DNA of 64,000 nucleotides from Streptacidiphilus sp041262165 (lineage in GTDB: Bacteria; Actinomycetota; Actinomycetes; Streptomycetales; Streptomycetaceae), in NCBI RefSeq assembly GCF_041262165.1, contig NZ_JBGCBY010000005.1, forward strand, positions 186,001 through 250,000. Reading direction: 5' to 3'. The position numbers and the translations under genes are program-made. Of this stretch, positions 25,257 through 32,839 are shown in pieces (the stretch's first letter is position 1; each line of letters opens with the position of its first letter). Under the pieces are notes generated by a model. That model did not search any database. It was given only the letters and a program-made list of their open reading frames with translations, and was not told where the DNA came from.

Positions 25257-26231
25257 GTGCGCATCGCTGTCACCGGATCGATCGCCACCGACCACCTCAT
25301 GACCTTCCCGGGTCGCTTCGCGGAGCAGTTCATGGCGGATCAGCTGCACACCGTGTCGCTGTCCTTCCTGGTGGACACCCTGGACGTGCGTCGCGGCGGG
25401 GTGGGCCCGAACATCTGCTTCGGCATGGGCCTGCTCGGTCTCCGGCCGATCCTGGTCGGCGCGGCCGGGGCCGACTTCGCCGAGTACCGGTCCTGGCTGG
25501 ACCGGCACCACGTGGACACCAGTGCGGTGCGGATCTCGGAGACCCGGCACACCGCCCGCTTCGTGTGCACCACCGACACCGACCACAACCAGATCGCGTC
25601 CTTCTACACGGGTGCGATGAGCGAGGCCCGCAACATCGAGCTGCGGCCCATCGCGGAGCGGGCGGGCGGCCTGGACCTGGTGCTGATCGGCGCGGACGAC
25701 CCCGAGGCGATGGTGCGGCACACCCAGGAGTGCCGCACCCGCGGTTACGCCTTCGCCGCGGACCCCTCGCAGCAGCTGGCCCGCCTGGACGGCGAGGACA
25801 TCCGGGCACTGGTCGACGGTGCGGCGTACCTGTTCTCCAACGAGTACGAGAAGGCACTGATCGAGAGCAAGACCGGCTGGTCCGAGGACGAGATCCTGGA
25901 CCGGGTCGGCGTCTGGGTCACCACACTGGGCGCGAAGGGCGCGCGGATCGACCGCAAGGGCGAGCCGCCGATCGTCGTCGGCTGCCCGGCGGAGAACGTG
26001 AAGGCGGACCCGACCGGTGTCGGCGACGCGTTCCGAGCCGGCTTCCTGGCCGGCCTGACCTGGGGCCTGGGGCTGGAGCGCTGCGCCCAGATCGGCTCCA
26101 TGCTCGCGACGCTGGTGATCGAGACCGTCGGCACCCAGGAGTACGAGCTGCGTCGCGGCCACTTCGTGGAGCGCTTCGCCGTGGCTTACGGCGAGGAGGC
26201 GGCGGCGGAGGTGCGTGACCACCTCGCGTGA
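25257..26231 (+). CDS. cbhK: PfkB-family carbohydrate/adenosine kinase
   Basis: Ribokinase-fold sugar or nucleoside kinase, 324 aa. Residues 1-12 are VRIAVTGSIATD, GGVGPNICFGMGLLG (47-61) is the PfkB substrate loop, and the C-terminal signature is DPTGVGDAFRAGF (catalytic Asp257). FVCTTDTDHNQIASF resembles adenosine kinases of actinobacteria, so adenosine is a fair guess besides a sugar. GTG 25257 has GAGGAG 8 bases upstream. The last 18 codons (VAYGEEAAAEVRDHLA and stop) form the first unit of a 107-bp tandem repeat running downstream. Confidence 0.9.
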   Translation: MRIAVTGSIATDHLMTFPGRFAEQFMADQLHTVSLSFLVDTLDVRRGGVGPNICFGMGLLGLRPILVGAAGADFAEYRSWLDRHHVDTSAVRISETRHTARFVCTTDTDHNQIASFYTGAMSEARNIELRPIAERAGGLDLVLIGADDPEAMVRHTQECRTRGYAFAADPSQQLARLDGEDIRALVDGAAYLFSNEYEKALIESKTGWSEDEILDRVGVWVTTLGAKGARIDRKGEPPIVVGCPAENVKADPTGVGDAFRAGFLAGLTWGLGLERCAQIGSMLATLVIETVGTQEYELRRGHFVERFAVAYGEEAAAEVRDHLA

Positions 26232-26488
26232 CGGGGGCGGGGTGCTGCCGGGGGTCCGGGGGTTGCTCCCCGGGCTGGCACAGTGCCGTGGCTTGTGGCG
26301 AGGAGGCGGCGGGGGAGGTGCGTGACCACCTCGCGTGACGGGGGCGTGCTGCTGCCGGGGGTCCGGGGGTTGCTCCCCGGGCTGGCACAGTGCCGTGGCT
26401 TACGGCGAGGAGGCGGCGGGGGAGGTGCGTGACCACCTCGCGTGACGGCGGTGGGGTGCTGCCGGGCGTCCGGGGGTTGCTCCCCGGG
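26178..26488. repeat. 107-bp tandem triplication of the kinase gene's 3' end
   Basis: Three consecutive units starting at 26178, 26285 and 26392 (period 107). Unit 1 is inside the PfkB gene and includes its stop codon; units 2 and 3 are copies that still spell V-A-x-G-E-E-A-A-G-E-V-R-D-H-L-A-stop, but have no start. Each unit also carries a short hairpin (CCGGGG-GTTGC-CCCCGG type), so the gene is followed by three such hairpins. Differences are few (for example TTACGG against TTGTGG). Confidence 0.92.
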
Positions 26489-26496
26489 ACGGGCGT

Positions 26497-27894
26497 TCAG
26501 CTGAGGCGGCGGACCAGGTAGGCGCGGCCGGGGCGGTCGGCGCCCGCCGAGTATTCGGCGGCGGCGGCCTCGCCCGCGTACTCCTGCTCCCGCATCTCGC
26601 ACCAGGCGGGGATGTCGAGGCGGGCCGCCTCGTCGTCGGAGAGGACCACGACCAACCCGCCGACGGGGACCTCGCCGAAGTGCTTGGCCAGCTCGATGAC
26701 CGGGATCGGACAGCGGCGGCCCAATGTGTCCAGCACCAGCGTGCCCTGCTTGACCGGCCCCGCGGACGGTGCGTCCAGGTGCGAGCGCACGGCGGCGACG
26801 GCCGCCGGCAGCACCTCCAGGAACCCGTCGATGTCGGCGTCCGTGCAGTCCGGCGGCAGTGACACTCGGATGTTGCCCTCGGTGAGCACGCCCATCGCCG
26901 CCAGCACATGGCTGGGCGTCAGCGTGCTGGACGTGCAGGAGGAGCCGGAGGAGACCGCGAAACCCGCCCGGTCCAGCTCGCCGAGCAGCGCCTCCCCGTC
27001 CACGTACAGGCAGGAGAAGGTCAGCAGGTGCGGCAGCCGTCGGTCCGGGTCACCGAGGACGGTCAGGTCGGGGACCAGGCCCGGCAGTTGGTCCCGGAGC
27101 CGGGCGATCCGGGCGCTCAGCACCGGGTTGAGCCGCTTCGCCTCCTGCCGGACGGCCCGCAGCGCGACCGCCGCGGCGATGGCCCCCGGTACGTTGACGT
27201 ACCCGGGCACCCGCCCGCCCTCGCGGTCGTCGGCCGGCAGCGGCGAGCGGTAGCGGACGCCCTTGCGCACGGCGAGCACGCCGACCCCCGCCGGTCCGCC
27301 CCACTTGTGCGCGGAGGCCGTCAGCAGCGACCAGCCCTCCGGCAGGTCCAGCCGCCCGGCCGACTGCGCGGCGTCGACCAGCAGCGGCACCCCCGCCTCC
27401 GCGCACAGCGTGCCGACCTCGGCGACCGGCTGCAGCGTCCCCACCTCGTGGTTGGCCGACTGCAGGCAGGCCAGCGCGGTGTCGGCGCGCAGCGCGGCGG
27501 CGAAGTCCGGAGCCGAGACCCGTCCGAGGCGGTCCACAGGCACGGCGCTGACGCCGCCCCCTGACGCCTCGTGCTGTTCCGCCGCGTGCAGCACGGACGA
27601 GTGTTCTACGGCGGAGTGTGCGAGATGACGCCCTTTCCGGTGATTCCCGGCGAGCGCTCCCAGTACCGCGAGCTGGTTGGCCTGGGTGCCCGACGTGGTG
27701 AACGACACTTCGTCGGGCCGCGCGCCCAGCTCGGCGGCGACGGTCTCCCTGGCCGCGTCCAGCAGCATCCGCGCCTGCCGTGCGTCCCGGTAGAGCCGGG
27801 CCGGGTCGGCCCAGCCCTCGTCCAGCGCCGAGAGCAGCGCCTGCCGGGCGAGCGGGTGCAGCGGGGCCGTGGAGGCTACGTCGAAGTACGGCAC
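26497..27894 (-). CDS. Cysteine desulfurase fused to a TusA sulfur-carrier domain
   Basis: 465 aa. Residues 1-375 are a NifS/IscS-type aminotransferase class V: TTSGTQANQLAVLGA, VDAAQSAGRLD, Lys197 in SAHKWGGPAG (PLP) and catalytic Cys320 in AVSSGSSCTSSTLTPSHVL. Residues 385-465 form a TusA-like domain: VLDTLGRRCPIPVIELAKHF (sulfur-accepting Cys395 in a C-P-x-P motif). Desulfurase and TusA normally act as separate partners in tRNA thiolation and other sulfur relays; here they are one chain. GTG at 27894. Divergent from ctaC; no isc or suf genes adjacent. Confidence 0.92.
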   Translation of the reverse strand: MPYFDVASTAPLHPLARQALLSALDEGWADPARLYRDARQARMLLDAARETVAAELGARPDEVSFTTSGTQANQLAVLGALAGNHRKGRHLAHSAVEHSSVLHAAEQHEASGGGVSAVPVDRLGRVSAPDFAAALRADTALACLQSANHEVGTLQPVAEVGTLCAEAGVPLLVDAAQSAGRLDLPEGWSLLTASAHKWGGPAGVGVLAVRKGVRYRSPLPADDREGGRVPGYVNVPGAIAAAVALRAVRQEAKRLNPVLSARIARLRDQLPGLVPDLTVLGDPDRRLPHLLTFSCLYVDGEALLGELDRAGFAVSSGSSCTSSTLTPSHVLAAMGVLTEGNIRVSLPPDCTDADIDGFLEVLPAAVAAVRSHLDAPSAGPVKQGTLVLDTLGRRCPIPVIELAKHFGEVPVGGLVVVLSDDEAARLDIPAWCEMREQEYAGEAAAAEYSAGADRPGRAYLVRRLS

Positions 27895-28231
27895 CCCACC
27901 ACGGTAGCCACCGGGAGGCTGTCGAGTCGTCAGGGGGCCGTCGACGGGGTGATCCTTTGGGTGCCTTATGGTGTGTCAGCCGGGTGGTTCCGGTGCGTCG
28001 CCGGGATGGTCCACGGGAGTGCGAAGTGCCCGTCTGACCAGGGATTCCACCCGTTCGGGGGCCATCCGGGGGCCAGTTCGGCGCGTTAGCCGGACCTGCC
28101 CGCGAAGCTCCGATACGCCTGGAGTAGGGTTTGGCCCGCATAAACATCCAAACCCTGCCCGCTGACCGGGCCACCGGGACCACAGACACCCGAGTGGCGC
28201 GTGAGCGGGCGAGACTTCGGGAAGGCGCTAC
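27895..28231. promoter_or_regulatory. Divergent promoter region, cysteine desulfurase-TusA / ctaC
   Basis: A 337-bp gap without a gene. It holds the promoter for ctaCDF. The most conspicuous element is a 9-bp inverted repeat at 28126-28156, listed separately. TAGGGT at 28125-28130 matches actinobacterial -10 sequences, but I see no matching -35. The left half shows nothing recognisable. Confidence 0.5.
28126..28156. promoter_or_regulatory. 9-bp inverted repeat in the ctaC leader
   Basis: AGGGTTTGG and CCAAACCCT, perfectly complementary and separated by 13 bp, centred about 90 bp before the ctaC GTG. It could be an operator or an RNA hairpin in the 5' leader; nothing decides between them. Confidence 0.6.
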
Positions 28232-29101
28232 GTGAGTCCCAACGGCTCCGACCGCTCGCCGCGGCGCTCGATGCGGCGGAAGCTGCTCTCTGCGCTGACG
28301 CTGGGCCTCGTCCTTGCCACCGCCACCGGCTGCTCGTCCTCGCAACTGCCCCGGCTCGGTATGCCTGTTCCTCGTGACGAGCAGGGCAAGACCGTCCTCT
28401 TCATCTGGCAGAGCTCATGGATCGCGGCGCTGGCGGTCGGCGCCCTCGTCTGGGGACTGATCCTGTGGAGCGTGTACTTCCACCGGCGCAGCCGCTCCAA
28501 GATCGAGGTGCCGCCGCAGTTCCGCTACAACATGCCGGTCGAGGCACTCTTCACGGTCGTTCCGCTGATCATGGTGTCGGTGTTCTTCTTCTACACCGCG
28601 CGTGACGAGAACTACCTGCTGAAGATCGACAAGCCGCAGCACGTGATCAATGTTGTCGGGTTCCAGTGGAGCTGGGCCTTCAACTACGAACACCAGGTCG
28701 ACAAGAAGAACCAGGCGGACACCGCCGGAGACCAGAGCGGCGCCTACGACGTCGGCAGCCCCGGCCAGCCGCCCACGCTGTGGCTGCCCCAGGGCGAGAC
28801 GGTCGAGTTCCAGTTGACCTCGCGCGACGTGATCCACGGCTTCTGGCCGGTCGACTTCCTGATGAAGATGGACGTCATCCCGGGTGTCGTGAACAGGTTC
28901 GAGGTGACGCCCACCGCCCTGGGCACCTTCCGTGGCAAGTGCACGGAGCTCTGCGGCGTCGACCACTCCCAGATGCTGTTCAACGTCACCGTGGTCACCC
29001 CGGCGGAGTACCAAGCCCACCTCGCCAGTCTGCGCGCGAAGGGCCAGACCGGTTTTGTGCCCGCGGGCATCACGACCACGGGAGTGAACAACTCACAATG
29101 A
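28232..29101 (+). CDS. ctaC: Cytochrome aa3 oxidase subunit II
   Basis: Lipoprotein subunit that takes electrons from the bc1 complex into the CuA centre; 289 aa. Lipobox around Cys34 (ATATGCSSS). TM helices about 58-80 and 102-121. The CuA ligands are all present: His202 (DVIHGFW), Cys237 and Cys241, Glu239, His245 and Met248 in CTELCGVDHSQM. GFQWSWAFNYEHQ precedes them (electron-entry aromatic cluster). GTG at 28232. Its stop overlaps the ctaD start (ATGA), so the operon is translationally coupled. Confidence 0.96.
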   Translation: MSPNGSDRSPRRSMRRKLLSALTLGLVLATATGCSSSQLPRLGMPVPRDEQGKTVLFIWQSSWIAALAVGALVWGLILWSVYFHRRSRSKIEVPPQFRYNMPVEALFTVVPLIMVSVFFFYTARDENYLLKIDKPQHVINVVGFQWSWAFNYEHQVDKKNQADTAGDQSGAYDVGSPGQPPTLWLPQGETVEFQLTSRDVIHGFWPVDFLMKMDVIPGVVNRFEVTPTALGTFRGKCTELCGVDHSQMLFNVTVVTPAEYQAHLASLRAKGQTGFVPAGITTTGVNNSQ

Positions 29102-30861
29102 CGATCCTCAACGAACCCCAGGGGCTGAGCGGCGGCGCTCCCGCCGTGGTCCGGAAGAGCGCCCTCGAGCGCAAGTCCGGGACCCAGGTCATCAAGTGGA
29201 TGACCACCACCGACCACAAGACGATCGGCACCCTCTACCTGGTGACGTCGTTCGCGTTCTTCATCGTCGGTGGAATCCTGGCGCTGACGATGCGCGCCCA
29301 GCTCGCCCAGCCCGACGGCGGCGTGCTGACGAACGAGCAGTTCAACCAGGCGTTCACCATGCATGGCACGATCATGCTGCTGATGTTCGCCACCCCGCTC
29401 TTCGCCGGCTTCACGAACTGGATCATGCCGCTGCAGATCGGCGCGCCCGACGTGGCGTTCCCGCGGCTGAACATGTTCGCGTACTGGCTGTACCTCTTCG
29501 GCTCGCTGATCGCCGTGGGCGGCTTCCTCACCCCGCAGGGCGCGGCCGACTTCGGCTGGTTCGCCTACTCGCCGCTGTCGGACGCGATCCACTCGCCGAG
29601 CGTCGGCGCTGACATGTGGATCATGGGTCTGGCGCTGTCCGGTTTCGGCACGATCCTCGGCTCGGTCAACTTCATCACCACCATCCTCTGCATGCGTGCC
29701 CCAGGCATGACCATGTTCCGGATGCCGATCTTCTGCTGGAACGTGCTGCTCACCGCCGTCCTGGTGCTGCTCGCGTTCCCCGTGCTCGCGGCGGCCCTGC
29801 TGGCGCTGGAGGCGGACCGGAAGTTCGGGGCGCACGTCTTCGACCCGGCCAACGGCGGGCCGATCCTCTGGCAGCACCTCTTCTGGTTTTTTGGCCACCC
29901 AGAGGTGTACATCATCGCGCTGCCGTTCTTCGGCATCATCTCGGAGGTCATTCCGGTCTTCTCGCGGAAGCCGATGTTCGGCTACCAGAGCCTGATCGCG
30001 GCGACCATCGCCATCGCGGGCCTCTCGGTGACCGTGTGGGCCCACCACATGTACGTCACCGGCGCGGTCCTGCTGCCGTTCTTCTCCTTCATGACGTTCC
30101 TCATCGCCGTACCCACCGGCGTGAAGTTCTTCAACTGGATCGGCACCATGTGGCGGGGCTCGCTGAGCTTCGAGACACCCATGCTGTGGAGCGTCGGCTT
30201 CCTGGTGACCTTCCTGTTCGGCGGCCTGACGGGCGTTCTGCTCGCCTCCCCGCCGATCGACTTCCACGTCTCGGACTCCTACTTCGTGGTGGCGCACTTC
30301 CACTACGTGGTGTTCGGCACGGTCGTCTTCGCGATGTTCGCGGGCTTCCACTTCTGGTGGCCCAAGATGACCGGCAAGATGCTGGACGAGCGCCTGGGCA
30401 AGATCACCTTCTGGATGCTGTTCGTCGGCTTCCACACCACCTTCCTGGTGCAGCACTGGCTCGGCGCCGAGGGCATGCCGCGTCGCTACGCGACGTACCT
30501 GCCGACCGACGGCTTCACCACGCTGAACCTGATCTCCACCATCGGCTCGTTCATCCTGGGCGCCTCGATGATTCCCTTCTTCTACAACGTGTGGAAGACC
30601 GCGAAGTACGGCGAGAAGGTCGACGTCGACGACCCGTGGGGCTACGGCCGCTCGCTGGAGTGGGCGACCTCCTGCCCGCCGCCGCGTCACAACTTCCTGA
30701 CGCTGCCGCGGATCCGCTCGGAATCCCCGGCGTTCGACCTGCACCACCCGGAGATCGCCGCGCAGGACTACCTGGAGAACCACGGCGAGGTGCCCTCGCA
30801 CCTGACCGCGGCCCTGGAGGCCCGGACCACCGAGCTCAAGAAGGAGGAGGGTGACCGATGA
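29098..30861 (+). CDS. ctaD: Cytochrome aa3 oxidase subunit I
   Basis: Haem-copper catalytic subunit, reducing O2 to water and pumping protons; 587 aa, twelve TM segments. Landmarks: W-M-T-T-T-D-H-K-T-I-G at the N-terminus, MHGTIMLLMF (haem a His), FWFFGHPEVYIIALPFFGII (CuB His cross-linked to Tyr), VWAHHMYVTG (two CuB His), and VAHFHYVVFG (haem a3 and haem a His). This is an A-type oxidase (Tyr in HPEVY). Overlaps ctaC and ctaF by 4 bases (ATGA) each. Confidence 0.97.
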   Translation: MTILNEPQGLSGGAPAVVRKSALERKSGTQVIKWMTTTDHKTIGTLYLVTSFAFFIVGGILALTMRAQLAQPDGGVLTNEQFNQAFTMHGTIMLLMFATPLFAGFTNWIMPLQIGAPDVAFPRLNMFAYWLYLFGSLIAVGGFLTPQGAADFGWFAYSPLSDAIHSPSVGADMWIMGLALSGFGTILGSVNFITTILCMRAPGMTMFRMPIFCWNVLLTAVLVLLAFPVLAAALLALEADRKFGAHVFDPANGGPILWQHLFWFFGHPEVYIIALPFFGIISEVIPVFSRKPMFGYQSLIAATIAIAGLSVTVWAHHMYVTGAVLLPFFSFMTFLIAVPTGVKFFNWIGTMWRGSLSFETPMLWSVGFLVTFLFGGLTGVLLASPPIDFHVSDSYFVVAHFHYVVFGTVVFAMFAGFHFWWPKMTGKMLDERLGKITFWMLFVGFHTTFLVQHWLGAEGMPRRYATYLPTDGFTTLNLISTIGSFILGASMIPFFYNVWKTAKYGEKVDVDDPWGYGRSLEWATSCPPPRHNFLTLPRIRSESPAFDLHHPEIAAQDYLENHGEVPSHLTAALEARTTELKKEEGDR

Positions 30862-31256
30862 GGGAACAGGGCAAGATCTTCGCTGGTTTCGCCGTCTTCG
30901 TCCTCGGCATCGCGATCTGGTACGGCGTCTGGTCGAAGGACCCGACCGGCACCACCGCGCTGTTCATGGCCTTTGCGCTGGGCGGGTTCATCGCCTTCTA
31001 CCTGCTGTTCACCGCGAGGCGGGTGGACACCGGCGCGGGCGACAACCCGCAGGCCGAGGTCTCCGACGACGCCGGTGTGATGGGCTTCTTCAGCCCGCAC
31101 AGCTGGCAGCCGCTGTCCCTGGGCATCGGTGGCGCGATGGCGTTCATGGGCGTCATCTTCGGCTGGTGGCTGCTCTACTTCTCGATCCCGATCATCCTGA
31201 TCGGCCTCTTCGGTTGGGTGTTTGAGTACTACCGGGGCGAGAACCAGACGCAGTGA
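30858..31256 (+). CDS. ctaF: Cytochrome aa3 oxidase subunit IV
   Basis: 132 aa. TM helices at about 8-24, 35-52, 87-106 and 108-124. Begins MREQGKIFAGFAVFVLGIAI and ends FEYYRGENQTQ, typical of actinobacterial CtaF, a small subunit specific to the bc1-aa3 supercomplex. ATG overlaps the ctaD stop. A perfect terminator follows 30 bp downstream, so the unit is ctaC-ctaD-ctaF. Confidence 0.95.
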   Translation: MREQGKIFAGFAVFVLGIAIWYGVWSKDPTGTTALFMAFALGGFIAFYLLFTARRVDTGAGDNPQAEVSDDAGVMGFFSPHSWQPLSLGIGGAMAFMGVIFGWWLLYFSIPIILIGLFGWVFEYYRGENQTQ

Positions 31257-31285
31257 TCTGATGCGCGGCGATCTGACGCGCAGCG

Positions 31286-31320
31286 AGGGCCGGACTCCGT
31301 TCTGAACGGAGTCCGGCCCT
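31286..31320 (+). terminator. Terminator of ctaCDF
   Basis: A perfect 16-bp stem, AGGGCCGGACTCCGTT paired with its complement, around a 3-nt loop, followed by TCTGCTGTT. It is the most regular hairpin in the window. Confidence 0.93.
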
Positions 31321-31426
31321 TCTGCTGTTCACTCTTCCGAGTGTTCCGGAATGTACGTTATGCCGGTTCTTTCTAGGATGTGGCGGTACGTCGGTACTCG
31401 GCGGCGTCGCCTTGGAAGGACAGCGG

Positions 31427-32647
31427 ATGAGGGCTTGGATTCTGACGTCGGCGGCGCTGGTCGCGGGGGCGCTGGGGTTGTGCGGCTGCGGCGGGCAGAC
31501 GTCCGTGGACGCGGCGTCGCTGGTCAGCGTCAGCCCCGGGGGGAAGGCGGCGGCGGATCCCGGCGCGGCGATCGTGGTCGACGCGCTGCGCGGACGGCTC
31601 ACCGATGTGACGGTCGTGTCCGCCGACGGCCGTCACGTACCCGGGACCGTCGCCGCCGACGGCCGCAGCTGGCGCTCCAGCGGCCCGCTGGGGGCCGGCC
31701 GGCAGTACACCGTGCGGGTCAGCGCCGACGACGGCGAAGGAGGGCGCGGGAGCACCGTCCAGGAGTTCGCCACCCGGCCCGCGCCCAAGTCGCTGACGGC
31801 GCAGCTCACCCCGGGCGACAAGGCCGTGTACGGGGTCGGCGAGCCGATCACGGTGGCGCTCAGCCAGCCGGTCCACGACCGCGCGGCGCGGCAGATCGTG
31901 GAGCGCGGACTGACCGTCAACTCCACGCCCTCGGTGCGCGGCGGCTGGTACTGGGTGAACGACCGCATGCTGCACTTCCGCCCGCAGGGCTACTGGCCGA
32001 CTCACGCCGGCGTCAGCGCCGCGTTCGACATCCAGGGCCGCCAGGTCGCCGGGGACGTGTACGGCGGTGCACCGAGCCGGATCTCCTTCCGTACCGGCGA
32101 CAGGCTCCTCGCGGTCACTGACGCCGGCAGCGACTACATGACGGTCTACCGCAACGGCCAGGTCATCAACACGCTGGCGGTGACCACGGGCAAGCCCGGC
32201 TTCTCCACCCGCAACGGCATCAAGGTCGTGCTCGAGCAGCAGGCCCAGGTACTGATGGACTCGGCCACCGTCGGCATCGCCGACGGCAGCTCGGACGCCT
32301 ACCGCAAGGACGTCTACTGGGACACCCGGGTCACCTGGAGCGGCGAGTACGTCCACGCCGCGCCCTGGTCCGTCGCGTCGCAGGGCGTCGCCAACGTCAG
32401 CCACGGCTGCACCGGCATGAGCACCGGCAACGCCCACTGGTTCTACGACACCTTCCACCGGGGGGACCTGGTGCAGGTGGTCAACAGCCTCGGCGGCCGG
32501 ATGGAGCCCTTCGGCAACGGCTTCGGGGACTGGAACCTGTCCTGGGCCGACTGGCAGAAGGGCAGCGCGCTGGGCAAGGTCGTCGACACGGCCGGCACCG
32601 GCGCCGTGAACCCGGCGCCCGTCGGATTCCTCCGCCCGGCCGCGTGA
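31427..32647 (+). CDS. L,D-transpeptidase lipoprotein
   Basis: Peptidoglycan 3,3-cross-linking enzyme, 406 aa. Signal peptide with lipobox L-C-G-C (Cys21). Two Ig-like domains follow (about 35-120 and 125-220, the actinobacterial Ldt pattern: GGWYWVNDRMLHFRPQGYWP). The YkuD catalytic domain runs from about 225 to 365, with VTTGKPGFSTRNGI and the His326/Cys328 site in VSHGCTGMSTGNA. The C-terminal 40 residues are NLSWADWQKGSALG and on. ATG 31427 with GAAGGA 6 bases upstream. Located between the two halves of the respiratory locus. Sequence gives no functional link to it. Confidence 0.94.
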   Translation: MRAWILTSAALVAGALGLCGCGGQTSVDAASLVSVSPGGKAAADPGAAIVVDALRGRLTDVTVVSADGRHVPGTVAADGRSWRSSGPLGAGRQYTVRVSADDGEGGRGSTVQEFATRPAPKSLTAQLTPGDKAVYGVGEPITVALSQPVHDRAARQIVERGLTVNSTPSVRGGWYWVNDRMLHFRPQGYWPTHAGVSAAFDIQGRQVAGDVYGGAPSRISFRTGDRLLAVTDAGSDYMTVYRNGQVINTLAVTTGKPGFSTRNGIKVVLEQQAQVLMDSATVGIADGSSDAYRKDVYWDTRVTWSGEYVHAAPWSVASQGVANVSHGCTGMSTGNAHWFYDTFHRGDLVQVVNSLGGRMEPFGNGFGDWNLSWADWQKGSALGKVVDTAGTGAVNPAPVGFLRPAA

Positions 32648-32721
32648 AGCCTTTCCGTACCCGGAGTTCGCCGCCCGCTCGGAGCGGTTCCTGCACCGGA
32701 CCGGCGAGCGACTGGAGTCCT

Positions 32722-32784
32722 TGACGACGAAGCCTGACGACGAAGCCTGACGACGAAGCCTGACGACGAAGCCTGACGACGAAG
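32722..32784. repeat. 13-bp tandem repeat next to a terminator
   Basis: Unit TGACGACGAAGCC at 32722, 32735, 32748 and 32761, with a fifth partial copy from 32774 that runs into the terminator's 5' arm. Located after the Ldt stop and before the qcrB stop. Confidence 0.9.
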
Positions 32785-32824
32785 AGGGCCCCTCCCCGCG
32801 TGGCGTGGGGAGGGGCCCTCTTCG
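32780..32824. terminator. Bidirectional hairpin between ldt and qcrB
   Basis: Arms CGAAGAGGGCCCCTCCCC / GGGGAGGGGCCCTCTTCG (18 bp) around a 9-nt loop. Serves the plus-strand L,D-transpeptidase gene and the minus-strand qcrB gene, whose stop is 16 bp away. Confidence 0.92.
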
Positions 32825-32839
32825 TGGAAGGAGCTGAGA

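Noticed and set aside
26232..26496. Small gene in the repeats after the PfkB kinase
   Set aside because: The frames merely repeat the kinase C-terminus and have no start codon or ribosome site.
31427..32647. L,D-transpeptidase as a respiratory accessory protein
   Set aside because: It lies between ctaF and qcrB but has its own ribosome site and terminators on both sides; YkuD motifs are typical of peptidoglycan cross-linking.
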